Shown here: in pieces, positions 1 through 8,720 of the stretch
Position numbering within the stretch: position 1 is the stretch's first letter
Layout of the letters: every line of letters starts with the position of its first letter
Notes under the pieces: generated by a model
What the model saw: only the letters and a program-made list of their open reading frames with translations
Database searches by the model: none
What the model was told of the DNA's origin: nothing
Position numbers and translations under genes: made by a program
Assembly: GCA_947303185.1 (NCBI GenBank)
Contig: CAMYXF010000008.1
Span: forward strand, 43,585 to 107,584
DNA length: 64,000 bases
Reading direction: 5' to 3'
DNA from: an uncultured Clostridia bacterium
GTDB taxonomy: Bacteria; Bacillota; Clostridia; Saccharofermentanales; Saccharofermentanaceae

Positions 1-2915
1 AAGTATCCGATAGGAGCGGATGCGTCAGGCAGTGTAGCCTGTGTTGTCGGCATCGTTGTCTCTGTTGTCATCTCCTCAGAAGAGAGTGAAGGTACTGTCT
101 CCGTAGGCTTTGTCTTTTTGCTGCAGCCTCTTGCGATCAATGCGATTACAATAAAGATGCAGATGAGGAGGATAGCAAGGAAAGCAATGAACATATAACC
201 GTTGCGGTTAAGCTTCATCTTCTTTCCGCCGCCGTTGCCGCCCTTACCGGCTGAAGCGCTTGTACGCGGTGCACTGCCTGTAGGTCTGCCGTTGTTATTC
301 GGACCGGAACCGGAAGGTCTGTAAGAAGCCTGGCCGGGATTAGGTGCCTGAGCCTGCTGTGCTTCAGGAGCGAAGCCCTGTGCATCAGCGCCTGCCGGGT
401 TATATCCGTAACCCTGGTCACCAGTGTAAGCCTGTCCGCTCTCATCTACTCCGAGAATGTTATTGAACCATTCGTCATCAAGAGATGCTGATGAGGAAGC
501 AGAAGCCTGGGGCTGTGCATATTCATCGCCGAAGCCTTCCTGAGCCTGCTGTGAAAGATCAGTGTAACCTTCCTGCTGATAGCCGTTAGGATCCTGATAT
601 TCACCGAAGCCGCCCTGCGGAGCCTGATCATAGCCTGGAGCATATCCGTTGTCACCAGCGCCATAATCGGTATATCCGTCATTGTCCATAGGTATACCTC
701 CCTGCATATTTGGAGTCTGATCACCATATGTTCCGAAGCTGCTCTGATCAGCGGCAGAGAATGACTCTGCGCCATAAGGCTGATACGGAGGAACTTCTGC
801 TGTTCCCTGAGCTTCGCCGCCGGCATAATCGCCGTAAATCGAAGCATTGTCGAACGGCTGTGAAACGTTCTGTTCTGAACCTACAGCGTTGACAGGGTTG
901 TTGTAATTGTCTGAATCATAAAGAGGCATCTGAGGGATATCATCTGCCTTTGCAGGAGCTGCTTCTTCTGCGCCGGTAACATAAACGTTGTTGCCGAACG
1001 GAAGAACTACGTCATCCTGTGCGGGAGCCTGCTCGATCTCCTCCGGAGCTTCATCAGCTGCGGGAATGACAGGTGCGGGCTGCTCGATAACTTCAGCAGG
1101 CTTCTCTGTCTCAGGGAAATCAACGTTGAGCTTATCTTCATCCTTCAATTCAGGCTTCTCTTCATTGATCTCGTACTCAGGTACGGGGATTGAAGAAACC
1201 TCTTCAGAAGGAACGGGTTCTGCCTTGGGAGCCATAACGTCCTCGCCGAATACGAGCGGAGGAGTATTCTTGAGTTCCTGTGCGCTTGTGTTGCCGTAAG
1301 GATCGAATGTATCTGCAGCGTCTGCTGATACGTCGGAATCACCGGAATCGGCCTTGACCTCACCGGGTGCGAAAACGATCTCTTCAGGCTTGTTAACAAC
1401 TGCAGGTGCCGGAGGAATAACTACCGGAGCTTCACCCATTACCGGAATAACGGGAGCTGCAGGTGCTGCAGGAATAACCGGAATAACAGGCTCTTCCTTA
1501 AGATCTGCGAAATTTGTTTCCTTAGCTGCGCCCTGTTCCTTGTCAGCCATGGCCTGTGCCAGGATTCCGGAACCGGATGTTGAACCAAAGAAAATGGAAT
1601 TGATGTCCGTAACAGGCTTCGTCGGGGAATCGTCAGCATCAGGTGCAAACTCTGTTGTGGAGATAGTCTCCATAACGGGAGCTGCGGGCTGCTCTTCCTG
1701 TACCGGCGCAGGTGTTGAGTCAACGGAATCAAGATTGAAAACGAACGGAGAAGAAGCAACTGCAGCTTCTTCAGCTTTTGCAACTGCTTCGGAATCGCTC
1801 TGTGCGGATTCCTTCATCTCACCGAAGATCCTTCTCATTGCTTCTTCAGCAGAGATCTCTTCAGGCTTTTCTGAATTATCAGGGAACTCGGGAGCTGCAT
1901 CAGGAATCTTCTGTGCTTCAGGCTGTCCTGCCATATCACCGAACTGTACGCTTCCGTCTGCGGGAGCAGCACCGGGTACTACGGGAACTGCCATAGGCTC
2001 TTCAGGAGTGAGGCTTACGAATCCTGCATCGGCAATAGCCTTTGCTGCTGCACCGACTTCGCCGCCTTCAACTGTGGACTCTAAGAGTTCATGGCTCTCG
2101 CTCTCATAATCCTTAGCCTTTTTCTTCTTGCCGAAAAGACCTTTCTTCTCTTCTTTTGTGAGGTTCTCTACGAAAGAGATGGAGATCTGCATAGGAGTGT
2201 TCGGCATTCTTGCGGAAGCCTGTGTAAGGATGAGTCCTGCAGCATCACACTGGTCTTCAGCGTCTGTGAGGATTCTCAATATTTCTCTCTGGCCGAGTGC
2301 ATCGTAGATGGACTTGTTGCAAAGGATGATGCAGTCGTCAGGTGTAAGCGTAAAGAAGTTTGACCAAAGTGCATTGGCCGTCTTGGATGAACAGTAATAC
2401 TGGAAGTCACCTACTCTGTTGCCGTATGCATCGATGGGCTCCATGGGGATGCCTGCATCAGTGAGCGGGAACAAAGTGTCGTCTCTGTAAAGGAATGCGA
2501 GACCGCCGCCGATAGTAACTGCGAATGCCTCGGAATCTCTTACGATAACACCGGTGAAATAAGGGTCACGGCTCTCATTGTCGATGAGCTTTGTTGTTCC
2601 GGCAACTTCTACTGCAGTTGACAGGAACTTCTCGATCATTGCGTCGATCTCTTTATGACCGTTCTTTACTTCGTTGCAAAGTCCGCGAAGCTGGGGTTCA
2701 AACGGCGGGATAGTACCGGGTTCAAAACCTTCGATTGCGGGATGTGTGAAAAGCGAGAAGAAGAAACCTCTCTCATCTTTGTCGATAGTGATATCGGCCT
2801 GTCTGGTCTCTCTTTTACCGCAAAGTCTGCCGTCAAGATAGAATGCGTCTGTCAGCGTGCTGGAAGGAAAATAGCGCGCCGTCAGCGTGCTAGCAAGCCG
2901 TGTTAAGGTAGCCAT
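1..2915 (-). CDS. Partial (3' end outside window): protein with divergent PP2C-like N-terminal domain, ~600-aa Pro/Ala/Glu then Gly/Tyr/Gln-rich linker, and a TM helix
   Basis: Hand translation from ATG at 2915 (MATLTRLASTLTARYF...), GGAGG 9 nt upstream; frame open to position 1; TM segment GYMFIAFLAILLICIFIVIALIARG near 120-195. Missing from ORF track because it has no stop in the window. Confidence 0.8.
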   Translation of the reverse strand, partial: MATLTRLASTLTARYFPSSTLTDAFYLDGRLCGKRETRQADITIDKDERGFFFSLFTHPAIEGFEPGTIPPFEPQLRGLCNEVKNGHKEIDAMIEKFLSTAVEVAGTTKLIDNESRDPYFTGVIVRDSEAFAVTIGGGLAFLYRDDTLFPLTDAGIPMEPIDAYGNRVGDFQYYCSSKTANALWSNFFTLTPDDCIILCNKSIYDALGQREILRILTDAEDQCDAAGLILTQASARMPNTPMQISISFVENLTKEEKKGLFGKKKKAKDYESESHELLESTVEGGEVGAAAKAIADAGFVSLTPEEPMAVPVVPGAAPADGSVQFGDMAGQPEAQKIPDAAPEFPDNSEKPEEISAEEAMRRIFGEMKESAQSDSEAVAKAEEAAVASSPFVFNLDSVDSTPAPVQEEQPAAPVMETISTTEFAPDADDSPTKPVTDINSIFFGSTSGSGILAQAMADKEQGAAKETNFADLKEEPVIPVIPAAPAAPVIPVMGEAPVVIPPAPAVVNKPEEIVFAPGEVKADSGDSDVSADAADTFDPYGNTSAQELKNTPPLVFGEDVMAPKAEPVPSEEVSSIPVPEYEINEEKPELKDEDKLNVDFPETEKPAEVIEQPAPVIPAADEAPEEIEQAPAQDDVVLPFGNNVYVTGAEEAAPAKADDIPQMPLYDSDNYNNPVNAVGSEQNVSQPFDNASIYGDYAGGEAQGTAEVPPYQPYGAESFSAADQSSFGTYGDQTPNMQGGIPMDNDGYTDYGAGDNGYAPGYDQAPQGGFGEYQDPNGYQQEGYTDLSQQAQEGFGDEYAQPQASASSSASLDDEWFNNILGVDESGQAYTGDQGYGYNPAGADAQGFAPEAQQAQAPNPGQASYRPSGSGPNNNGRPTGSAPRTSASAGKGGNGGGKKMKLNRNGYMFIAFLAILLICIFIVIALIARGCSKKTKPTETVPSLSSEEMTTETTMPTTQATLPDASAPIGY

Positions 2916-3030
2916 GAAGCCCATCCTCCGTATAAATATTCATGATAATTATAACACAAGGTTTTTTATCTCAATCTATTTTTATAAAAATTAATATAAC
3001 AGTAATTTTATGCAAAATGCCCCAAAGAAA

Positions 3031-3064
3031 AGGCCCCGCAGGCATTTTGCCCGCGGGGCTTTTT
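3031..3064 (-). terminator. GC-rich hairpin downstream of the DUF885 gene
   Basis: GCCCCGCaGGCattttGCCcGCGGGGC flanked by T-rich on both strands. Confidence 0.75.
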
Positions 3065-3086
3065 GGTGCAATTTTGTGGCAGCTTA

Positions 3087-5078
3087 TTATCCGAGGATCC
3101 TGTCCATATTTCTGTTGATCATATCGAAGGTTCCTGTGAGGGAATCAAGATATGCAGTATGGATCATCTCGTCCGTTGCATTCGGGTATTTTGCATGCAT
3201 GTCATCCATGGTCTTCTGTGTCCAGAGATAGCCCATTCCGTACTTTGCATAGTAACCCGGATCCATGATGAGAAGCGTGTAGAAATCACGGAAATCATCT
3301 TCTGTTACTGAGAATCCCAGATCGTTGAAGTAATCAACACAGTCTGTCAGTGACCAGTTCTCGTAGTTGATGCCGTAGTCTACTCTTGTGCTTGCAATAA
3401 GACCCATTACGGACTCATCCTGTACAAGCTGCATTGCGCTTGTTCTCTGGCCGCCTTCAGCGAAGTACTTCATGGAGTAGTTCTCAACATATGTTGCCCA
3501 GCCTTCTGCATAACCTGTGGAATACATCAGGTACATATACGGATGGCTTGTGTGGGCACGTGTGTAAAGTGACTGGAACATGTGTCCCGGATAAGCCTCG
3601 TGAGCTACGGTAATACCGAAATCATCATCAACGCTCTTATTGTTTACGATGAGAACGTTATCGTTATAGTTATCGAGGTGATAACCGAGATATGCTGCAG
3701 GTGAGAAGTTCTCCTGGAATACTTCAGGTACTTCCATCGTGTAGTATCCGTGAGCCGGAATATCAGGGAAATCAGGCTTTACGGCCTCATTGAGGAAATC
3801 GAGATTTTCTGTTAACGAACCTGCTGAATAAGCATGATCCATATACTCGTCATACCAGTCAAAACCTGTGGTTGCAATGGTCATGTATTCATCGTAAACC
3901 TGGTCGAGCTTGTTATCGAGTGCAGTGATGCTCTCTTCGACTGTTGCGCCGCTGTTTGTGATAGCTCTTGTAAGCATTGCATAGTAAGCGTCGCCGCCTC
4001 TGTATCTGCAAAGTCCTGCATCTTCTCCGCCGGAACCCTTAAGAGCTCTCATGCGGCTTGCGCACTCTTCGAATTCGGGGAACAATACTTCCTTCATTGC
4101 CTTTTCGTGCTCTGAAATAAGTCTTGTTCTGTCAGCATCGGAAAGGCCATTGATGTTATCAAGTCTTTCTTCAAATGATGCATAAAGGAAGCAGTCATTC
4201 TTCTGCTCAACAAGATTATCGAAAGACTTGGCAGCTTCCTCATAGCTGTTATCTGAAGCGATAAAGCCGTAGTAAACTCTCTCCTCTTCGAATTTGCAGA
4301 GCTCGTCGAAATATCTGTCGAGGTCAATTACGAGATCAATGTAATTCTCGGCATCCTCAACAGTATCGAATGAATAAACATCGAGAAGGAACAGGATGTC
4401 TGACTGGGGACCTACGAGGTAATTGAATACCATCTTGTAGTATTCGAAAGCAGTGTATGAGTATGCGTAAATTGACTCTTCACAGTCGTAAACGATCTTC
4501 TCGTAGCAGAGAAGGTCATCGCCCTGAAGCGATTCGGCATCGATCGTAAGCAGGATGTCGAGCTGTGACTGGTAGTAAGCCTTCTCTTCGTCGTAATCAT
4601 CGATTCCGGTGAATTCACCCCACGTTGCTTCCTTGAATTCAAAACCGAAGTTCTCAGGATGCTCGAAATAGATCTCAACATCGGCATAGCAGGTGATCTC
4701 GTGGTGCATGATGTCATACTCAACCTGGCTCAGGAGTTCAGTTGCCTGCTTACCTGTTACGGTACCTCTCTGGTGAACGGGATGCACTTCTTCAAACGTA
4801 GCTACGTGATCCGGATATGTGAGTTCATCAGATGTGGGAATGAAATCTCCGGTGTAGCCGCCGGGATTCTGTGTAGGTGTTGTGGGATCCGTCGGATCTG
4901 TGGGGTCTGTGGGATCGGTCACATAAGTGGGATCCGTCTGACGGCCGCCTTCGGGCTTTGTTCCGTCACCGTGCTCTCTGCCGCCGCCATGGGACGGCTT
5001 TGATGTCGTGCAGCCTACAGACAACAGTAATGATGCACAGCAGACAAGGGCAATTATCTTAACAGATAACTTCTTCAT
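3087..5078 (-). CDS. DUF885 family lipoprotein (putative metallopeptidase)
   Basis: Lipobox LLLSVGC; HEAYPGH motif in VAHEAYPGHMFQSLY; long ORF. Confidence 0.85.
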   Translation of the reverse strand: MKKLSVKIIALVCCASLLLSVGCTTSKPSHGGGREHGDGTKPEGGRQTDPTYVTDPTDPTDPTDPTTPTQNPGGYTGDFIPTSDELTYPDHVATFEEVHPVHQRGTVTGKQATELLSQVEYDIMHHEITCYADVEIYFEHPENFGFEFKEATWGEFTGIDDYDEEKAYYQSQLDILLTIDAESLQGDDLLCYEKIVYDCEESIYAYSYTAFEYYKMVFNYLVGPQSDILFLLDVYSFDTVEDAENYIDLVIDLDRYFDELCKFEEERVYYGFIASDNSYEEAAKSFDNLVEQKNDCFLYASFEERLDNINGLSDADRTRLISEHEKAMKEVLFPEFEECASRMRALKGSGGEDAGLCRYRGGDAYYAMLTRAITNSGATVEESITALDNKLDQVYDEYMTIATTGFDWYDEYMDHAYSAGSLTENLDFLNEAVKPDFPDIPAHGYYTMEVPEVFQENFSPAAYLGYHLDNYNDNVLIVNNKSVDDDFGITVAHEAYPGHMFQSLYTRAHTSHPYMYLMYSTGYAEGWATYVENYSMKYFAEGGQRTSAMQLVQDESVMGLIASTRVDYGINYENWSLTDCVDYFNDLGFSVTEDDFRDFYTLLIMDPGYYAKYGMGYLWTQKTMDDMHAKYPNATDEMIHTAYLDSLTGTFDMINRNMDRILG

Positions 5079-5179
5079 TAAATCATCTCCTTTTTATCCT
5101 TTATCCATTATCCATACCATCCTTTATCCCTTAGAAAGGATGCTAAATGATAATACCACGAAATTATTTTATTTGCTTA

Positions 5180-6964
5180 TTAGGATTCAGGCAGTTCCGT
5201 GTCACCCAGATCGTCGTCATTCATTTCATCTTCCTGAATCATTTCAAGCTTTTCTTTAACAGCGTCGTAATCGATTACGCCCTTTGAATCTCTTGGCAGA
5301 GATACCAGGAACGATATCTCGGAAGGCCTCATAGCCTCATGCAGTGTCATCTCACACTCGGACTTTATCCTGTCCCTTAAGTCTTCCATCATGGAATTGT
5401 CGTAGAAATACTCCTCTTTGGGCACGACTGCCGATACGAGGACAGGGCCTTCAGGCTTTTCGATAATTACCGAGCATGCCTCAATGACGCCTTCTGTCAT
5501 CTGCACGGCCTCATCGACTTTGTCCGGATATACCGGATAACTGTTGATCCTGGCTTCCCTTGACTTCGTGCCGACGATATAAAACATCTTGTTGCCGTCC
5601 TGCTTTCCGATGTTTCCGGTGAAATACCAGATTCTTCCGTCAGGAAGCTTTCTGTATCCGGGCTTGTCCTGCTTGCTCTCACCTTCAACAAAACTGGAAG
5701 ATATGGGCGAACATACGGCAATCTCACCTTCAGCGCCTTCCGGAACGTCAAGGCCTGTCGCGCTGTCAGCTATTCTCATTATTACTCCCGGAAGCGGGAA
5801 TCCGAGAAGTCTGTCACTTTGCAGGTCGGAAGGTCCGTAAGCATACGTCAGAAGTTCATCGCATCCCGTGATCGAACAAACGGAAAGCTTTCTTCCTGAC
5901 GTTCTGGCAATCTCAAACAGAGTAGCTTTCTGGCTGCTCGTAAGAAGACCTCCGCCGACAATGATCCTGTCCACGGACTTAATTGCGCCTCTTGTGTTGA
6001 CGGCCTTGTTCAGCGATGCGACTGTACTGTTGTATCCGATAAGAACATCAGGTTTGTAGCGCTTTATCGCAAAGAAAATCTTTTCGGAGTCATACCACGT
6101 AAAAAGGAGCACGGTCTGTCCGGCTGAAAGCACATTATGGATACCGGCCAGAAAGCCGAATGCAAAGCAGCTCTCATTAAGACATAGCATTCTTGCAGGT
6201 CTTCCCGTAAGATCCTCATTCGCCTTAAAGACCATCTCCGTTATGTTTGCCGATATGTTGATGCTCTTCGAAGTAAGGGGTACCGCTTTAAAGTCGGCGT
6301 CCGGACTGCTCGGGAAAAGGAAAAGAGACTTTCTGGTATTGTCCCTGTCAAACACGTCGTTACGGACATCAGGACTGATATCAGGAAGACTCATTATATC
6401 TTTCCCATACAAGAGCCTTATTCCTTCCGGAGCGGTCTTCGGATAGGGTTTGTCGTAACCTGACAGAGGATAGAACGGAAATGCAAACCTGTCCCTCCCA
6501 GAGATCATGAACCTGTATTTGCCGATAATGACAGTATTTATCTTGGTATTCTTCAGAACAGGAGCATAGTTAAGATACTGGTTGCAGCTCATTACGCAGT
6601 ATTTGGCTCCGACAGAATTTGCGAACATCTCGAAATGTTCGGTTGACAGGTTCGGAACACAAAGAGCTGCCGAAGCACCTATCTTATCAAGCGCATAAAT
6701 ACTGATAACATTCATGGGATTGTGACCCATGAGAAGGATTACCCTGTCGCCTTCTTTCACACCGACATTTTTCCAGGCAACAGCGACCTCGTCGATCCTG
6801 GCGATCAGCGCGGCATATGTAAACTTCTTGGCTCCGTATTCGAGAGCGGTCCTGTAGGGATACTTGGAACTGACTCTCCTAATACGCACATAAAGCGTAT
6901 CTGTGGTATCCGTCTCGGGATTCGCATACTTTTCAGGATAGAAAACACTCCAAAGGCTTTCCAA
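5180..6964 (-). CDS. AMP-binding (ANL superfamily) protein, degenerate core motifs
   Basis: Overall acyl-CoA synthetase-like layout (GDRVILLMGHNP, WYFTGNIGKQDG, SKGVIDYDAV). Confidence 0.75.
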   Translation of the reverse strand: MESLWSVFYPEKYANPETDTTDTLYVRIRRVSSKYPYRTALEYGAKKFTYAALIARIDEVAVAWKNVGVKEGDRVILLMGHNPMNVISIYALDKIGASAALCVPNLSTEHFEMFANSVGAKYCVMSCNQYLNYAPVLKNTKINTVIIGKYRFMISGRDRFAFPFYPLSGYDKPYPKTAPEGIRLLYGKDIMSLPDISPDVRNDVFDRDNTRKSLFLFPSSPDADFKAVPLTSKSINISANITEMVFKANEDLTGRPARMLCLNESCFAFGFLAGIHNVLSAGQTVLLFTWYDSEKIFFAIKRYKPDVLIGYNSTVASLNKAVNTRGAIKSVDRIIVGGGLLTSSQKATLFEIARTSGRKLSVCSITGCDELLTYAYGPSDLQSDRLLGFPLPGVIMRIADSATGLDVPEGAEGEIAVCSPISSSFVEGESKQDKPGYRKLPDGRIWYFTGNIGKQDGNKMFYIVGTKSREARINSYPVYPDKVDEAVQMTEGVIEACSVIIEKPEGPVLVSAVVPKEEYFYDNSMMEDLRDRIKSECEMTLHEAMRPSEISFLVSLPRDSKGVIDYDAVKEKLEMIQEDEMNDDDLGDTELPES

Positions 6965-7160
6965 AACTATTCTCCGTTAATTAAAAAAGGCAAAAATATC
7001 TTATTCAATCGCGTTTATTATACCCTTATCAAAAACTTTTAACATCAACCGGGAATTAACGAACAATCTTTTGTGCATATGTACGATAACTTTTTTATTT
7101 TGCATCTTTTATCAGGTGTTAAAATGTTCGCATATTTATTGAAATCAGAGGATTAGAAGT

Positions 7161-8345
7161 ATGGAAATCAAGCTCAACAATCACTTTCTTGACGTAAAGG
7201 AAACCTATCTTTTCTCTGACATCGCAAAGAGAGTAAAAAAGTTTCAGGAAGAAAACCCTGACAGGGAGATCATCAGAATGGGAATCGGCGACGTAACTCT
7301 CCCCCTTCCCGCTTCCGTTACTTCAGCGATGGAAAATGCAGTAAAAGAGATGGCAAGCAAAGAGACATTCCACGGTTATCCGCCGGAATACGGCTACGAT
7401 TTCCTGAGAGATGCCATCGCAGCACACTACAAGGAGATCGGTGCACCTGCAATCACATCGAATGTCATCTATGTATCAGACGGCGCAAAGAGCGATCTCG
7501 GCAACCTTCCCGACATTCTCGGTGACAACCCGGTAATCATTCCCGATCCCGTATATCCCGTTTATGTCGACTCCAACCTCATGAACGGCAGAAAGGTTTC
7601 TTTCGTTGCAGGCAACAAGGAGAACGACTTCCTTCCCCTCCCTCCTGCAGATACAAACATCGAACCTTCCGTAATTTACATCTGCTCACCCAACAACCCA
7701 ACAGGCGCTGTTTACAGCTACGAAGGTCTTACCGCATGGGTCAACTTCGCTATCAAGACAGGTTCACTCATCATTTTCGATGCAGCATACGAAGCATTCA
7801 TCACAGAAGACAAGCCTCATACGATCTATGAGATCCCCGGTGCCGACACATGCGCTATCGAGATCTCTTCTTTCTCAAAGTTCGCAGGTTTCACAGGAGT
7901 AAGATGCGGATGGACAGTCGTTCCGGACGGACTTGAAGCAGGCGGCATCAAGCTTTCAAAGTTCTGGGCAAGACGTCAGGCTACAAAGTTCAACGGCGTA
8001 TCTTATGTTACACAGAAGGGCGCTGCTGCTTCACTTTCAGGCCAGGGCCTTGAAGACTGCAAAGCAAACATCGCTTACTACAAGCGCAACGCTGCTGCCC
8101 TTGCAGAAGTATTTACACAGAAGGGCATCTACTTCACAGGCGGTGTTAACTCACCTTACATCTGGCTCAAGTGTCCTGATAACATGGGCGGCTGGGAATT
8201 CTTCGATTCGATCCTTAACAGATTCGGCATCGTCGGAACACCCGGTGAAGGATTCGGCGAGAACGGCGCAGGTTACTTCCGTCTTACCGCTTTCGGTTCT
8301 TACGAGAACACGCTCAAGGCTTGCGAGTTCTTTAAGACACTGTAA
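7161..8345 (+). CDS. dapL: LL-diaminopimelate aminotransferase
   Basis: MEIKLNNHFLDVKETYLFSDIAKRVKKFQEENPDREIIRMGIGDVTLPLP; PLP motif SSFSKFAGFTGVRCGW. Confidence 0.92.
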   Translation: MEIKLNNHFLDVKETYLFSDIAKRVKKFQEENPDREIIRMGIGDVTLPLPASVTSAMENAVKEMASKETFHGYPPEYGYDFLRDAIAAHYKEIGAPAITSNVIYVSDGAKSDLGNLPDILGDNPVIIPDPVYPVYVDSNLMNGRKVSFVAGNKENDFLPLPPADTNIEPSVIYICSPNNPTGAVYSYEGLTAWVNFAIKTGSLIIFDAAYEAFITEDKPHTIYEIPGADTCAIEISSFSKFAGFTGVRCGWTVVPDGLEAGGIKLSKFWARRQATKFNGVSYVTQKGAAASLSGQGLEDCKANIAYYKRNAAALAEVFTQKGIYFTGGVNSPYIWLKCPDNMGGWEFFDSILNRFGIVGTPGEGFGENGAGYFRLTAFGSYENTLKACEFFKTL

Positions 8346-8368
8346 TCAGGAAATTGAAAATACTGTGA

Positions 8369-8403
8369 TAAAGGGCTGTTTCATGATTGAGACAGCCCTT
8401 TAT
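8369..8403 (+). terminator. dapL terminator-like hairpin
   Basis: TAAAGGGCTGTTTCA/TGAGACAGCCCTTTA 15-bp stem (one G-T), 24 nt after stop. Confidence 0.65.
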
Positions 8404-8413
8404 ATTGAGTGGA

Positions 8414-8598
8414 TTACTTGCTGAATATGAGATTTTGAAATCCAGCAAGTAAAAAACGCTCTTCTGAACCCCTGGTTTTCGATTTATTACTTGCTGGGAA
8501 ACCATTTTCCCGTTTCAGCAAGTAATATGAACTTCCACGAGTAGATTTTTACCCGCTTTTTACTTGCTGAAATCGATGTTTTGGATTTCAGCAAGTAA
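8414..8598. repeat. Three-unit array of inverted repeats TTACTTGCTG-N19-CAGCAAGTAA
   Basis: Units 8414-8452, 8487-8525, 8560-8598; each 39 nt, separated by exactly 34 nt (73-nt period); unit 3 has a perfect 15-bp stem. Confidence 0.95.
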
Positions 8599-8679
8599 TT
8601 CGTAGATATCCAAACCTCCATATGGGTATCACACCCCGAAAACCACCTCATTTTTGTCCCAATAATAGAAATGAACCTT

Positions 8680-8688
8680 TGTTATAAT
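8680..8688 (+). promoter_or_regulatory. Extended -10 promoter element for radA
   Basis: TGtTATAAT 33 nt upstream of radA ATG; no good -35. Confidence 0.6.
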
Positions 8689-8720
8689 TCAGGTAAATAA
8701 AGATTCGGACGGAAATTAAT

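Noticed and set aside
1354-2109. 251-aa plus-strand ORF rich in Ser/Ala/Gly
   Set aside because: Antisense shadow of the low-complexity linker in the minus-strand gene; no RBS or recognisable domain.
4870-4940. DPTDPTDPTDP tandem repeat in the DUF885 lipoprotein
   Set aside because: Ordinary low-complexity spacer after a lipobox.
8414-8598. Possible mini-CRISPR (regular units, 34-nt gaps)
   Set aside because: Only the 10-nt arms are conserved; the 19-nt centres differ between units, so there is no true repeat, and no cas genes are nearby. Reported instead as an inverted-repeat array.
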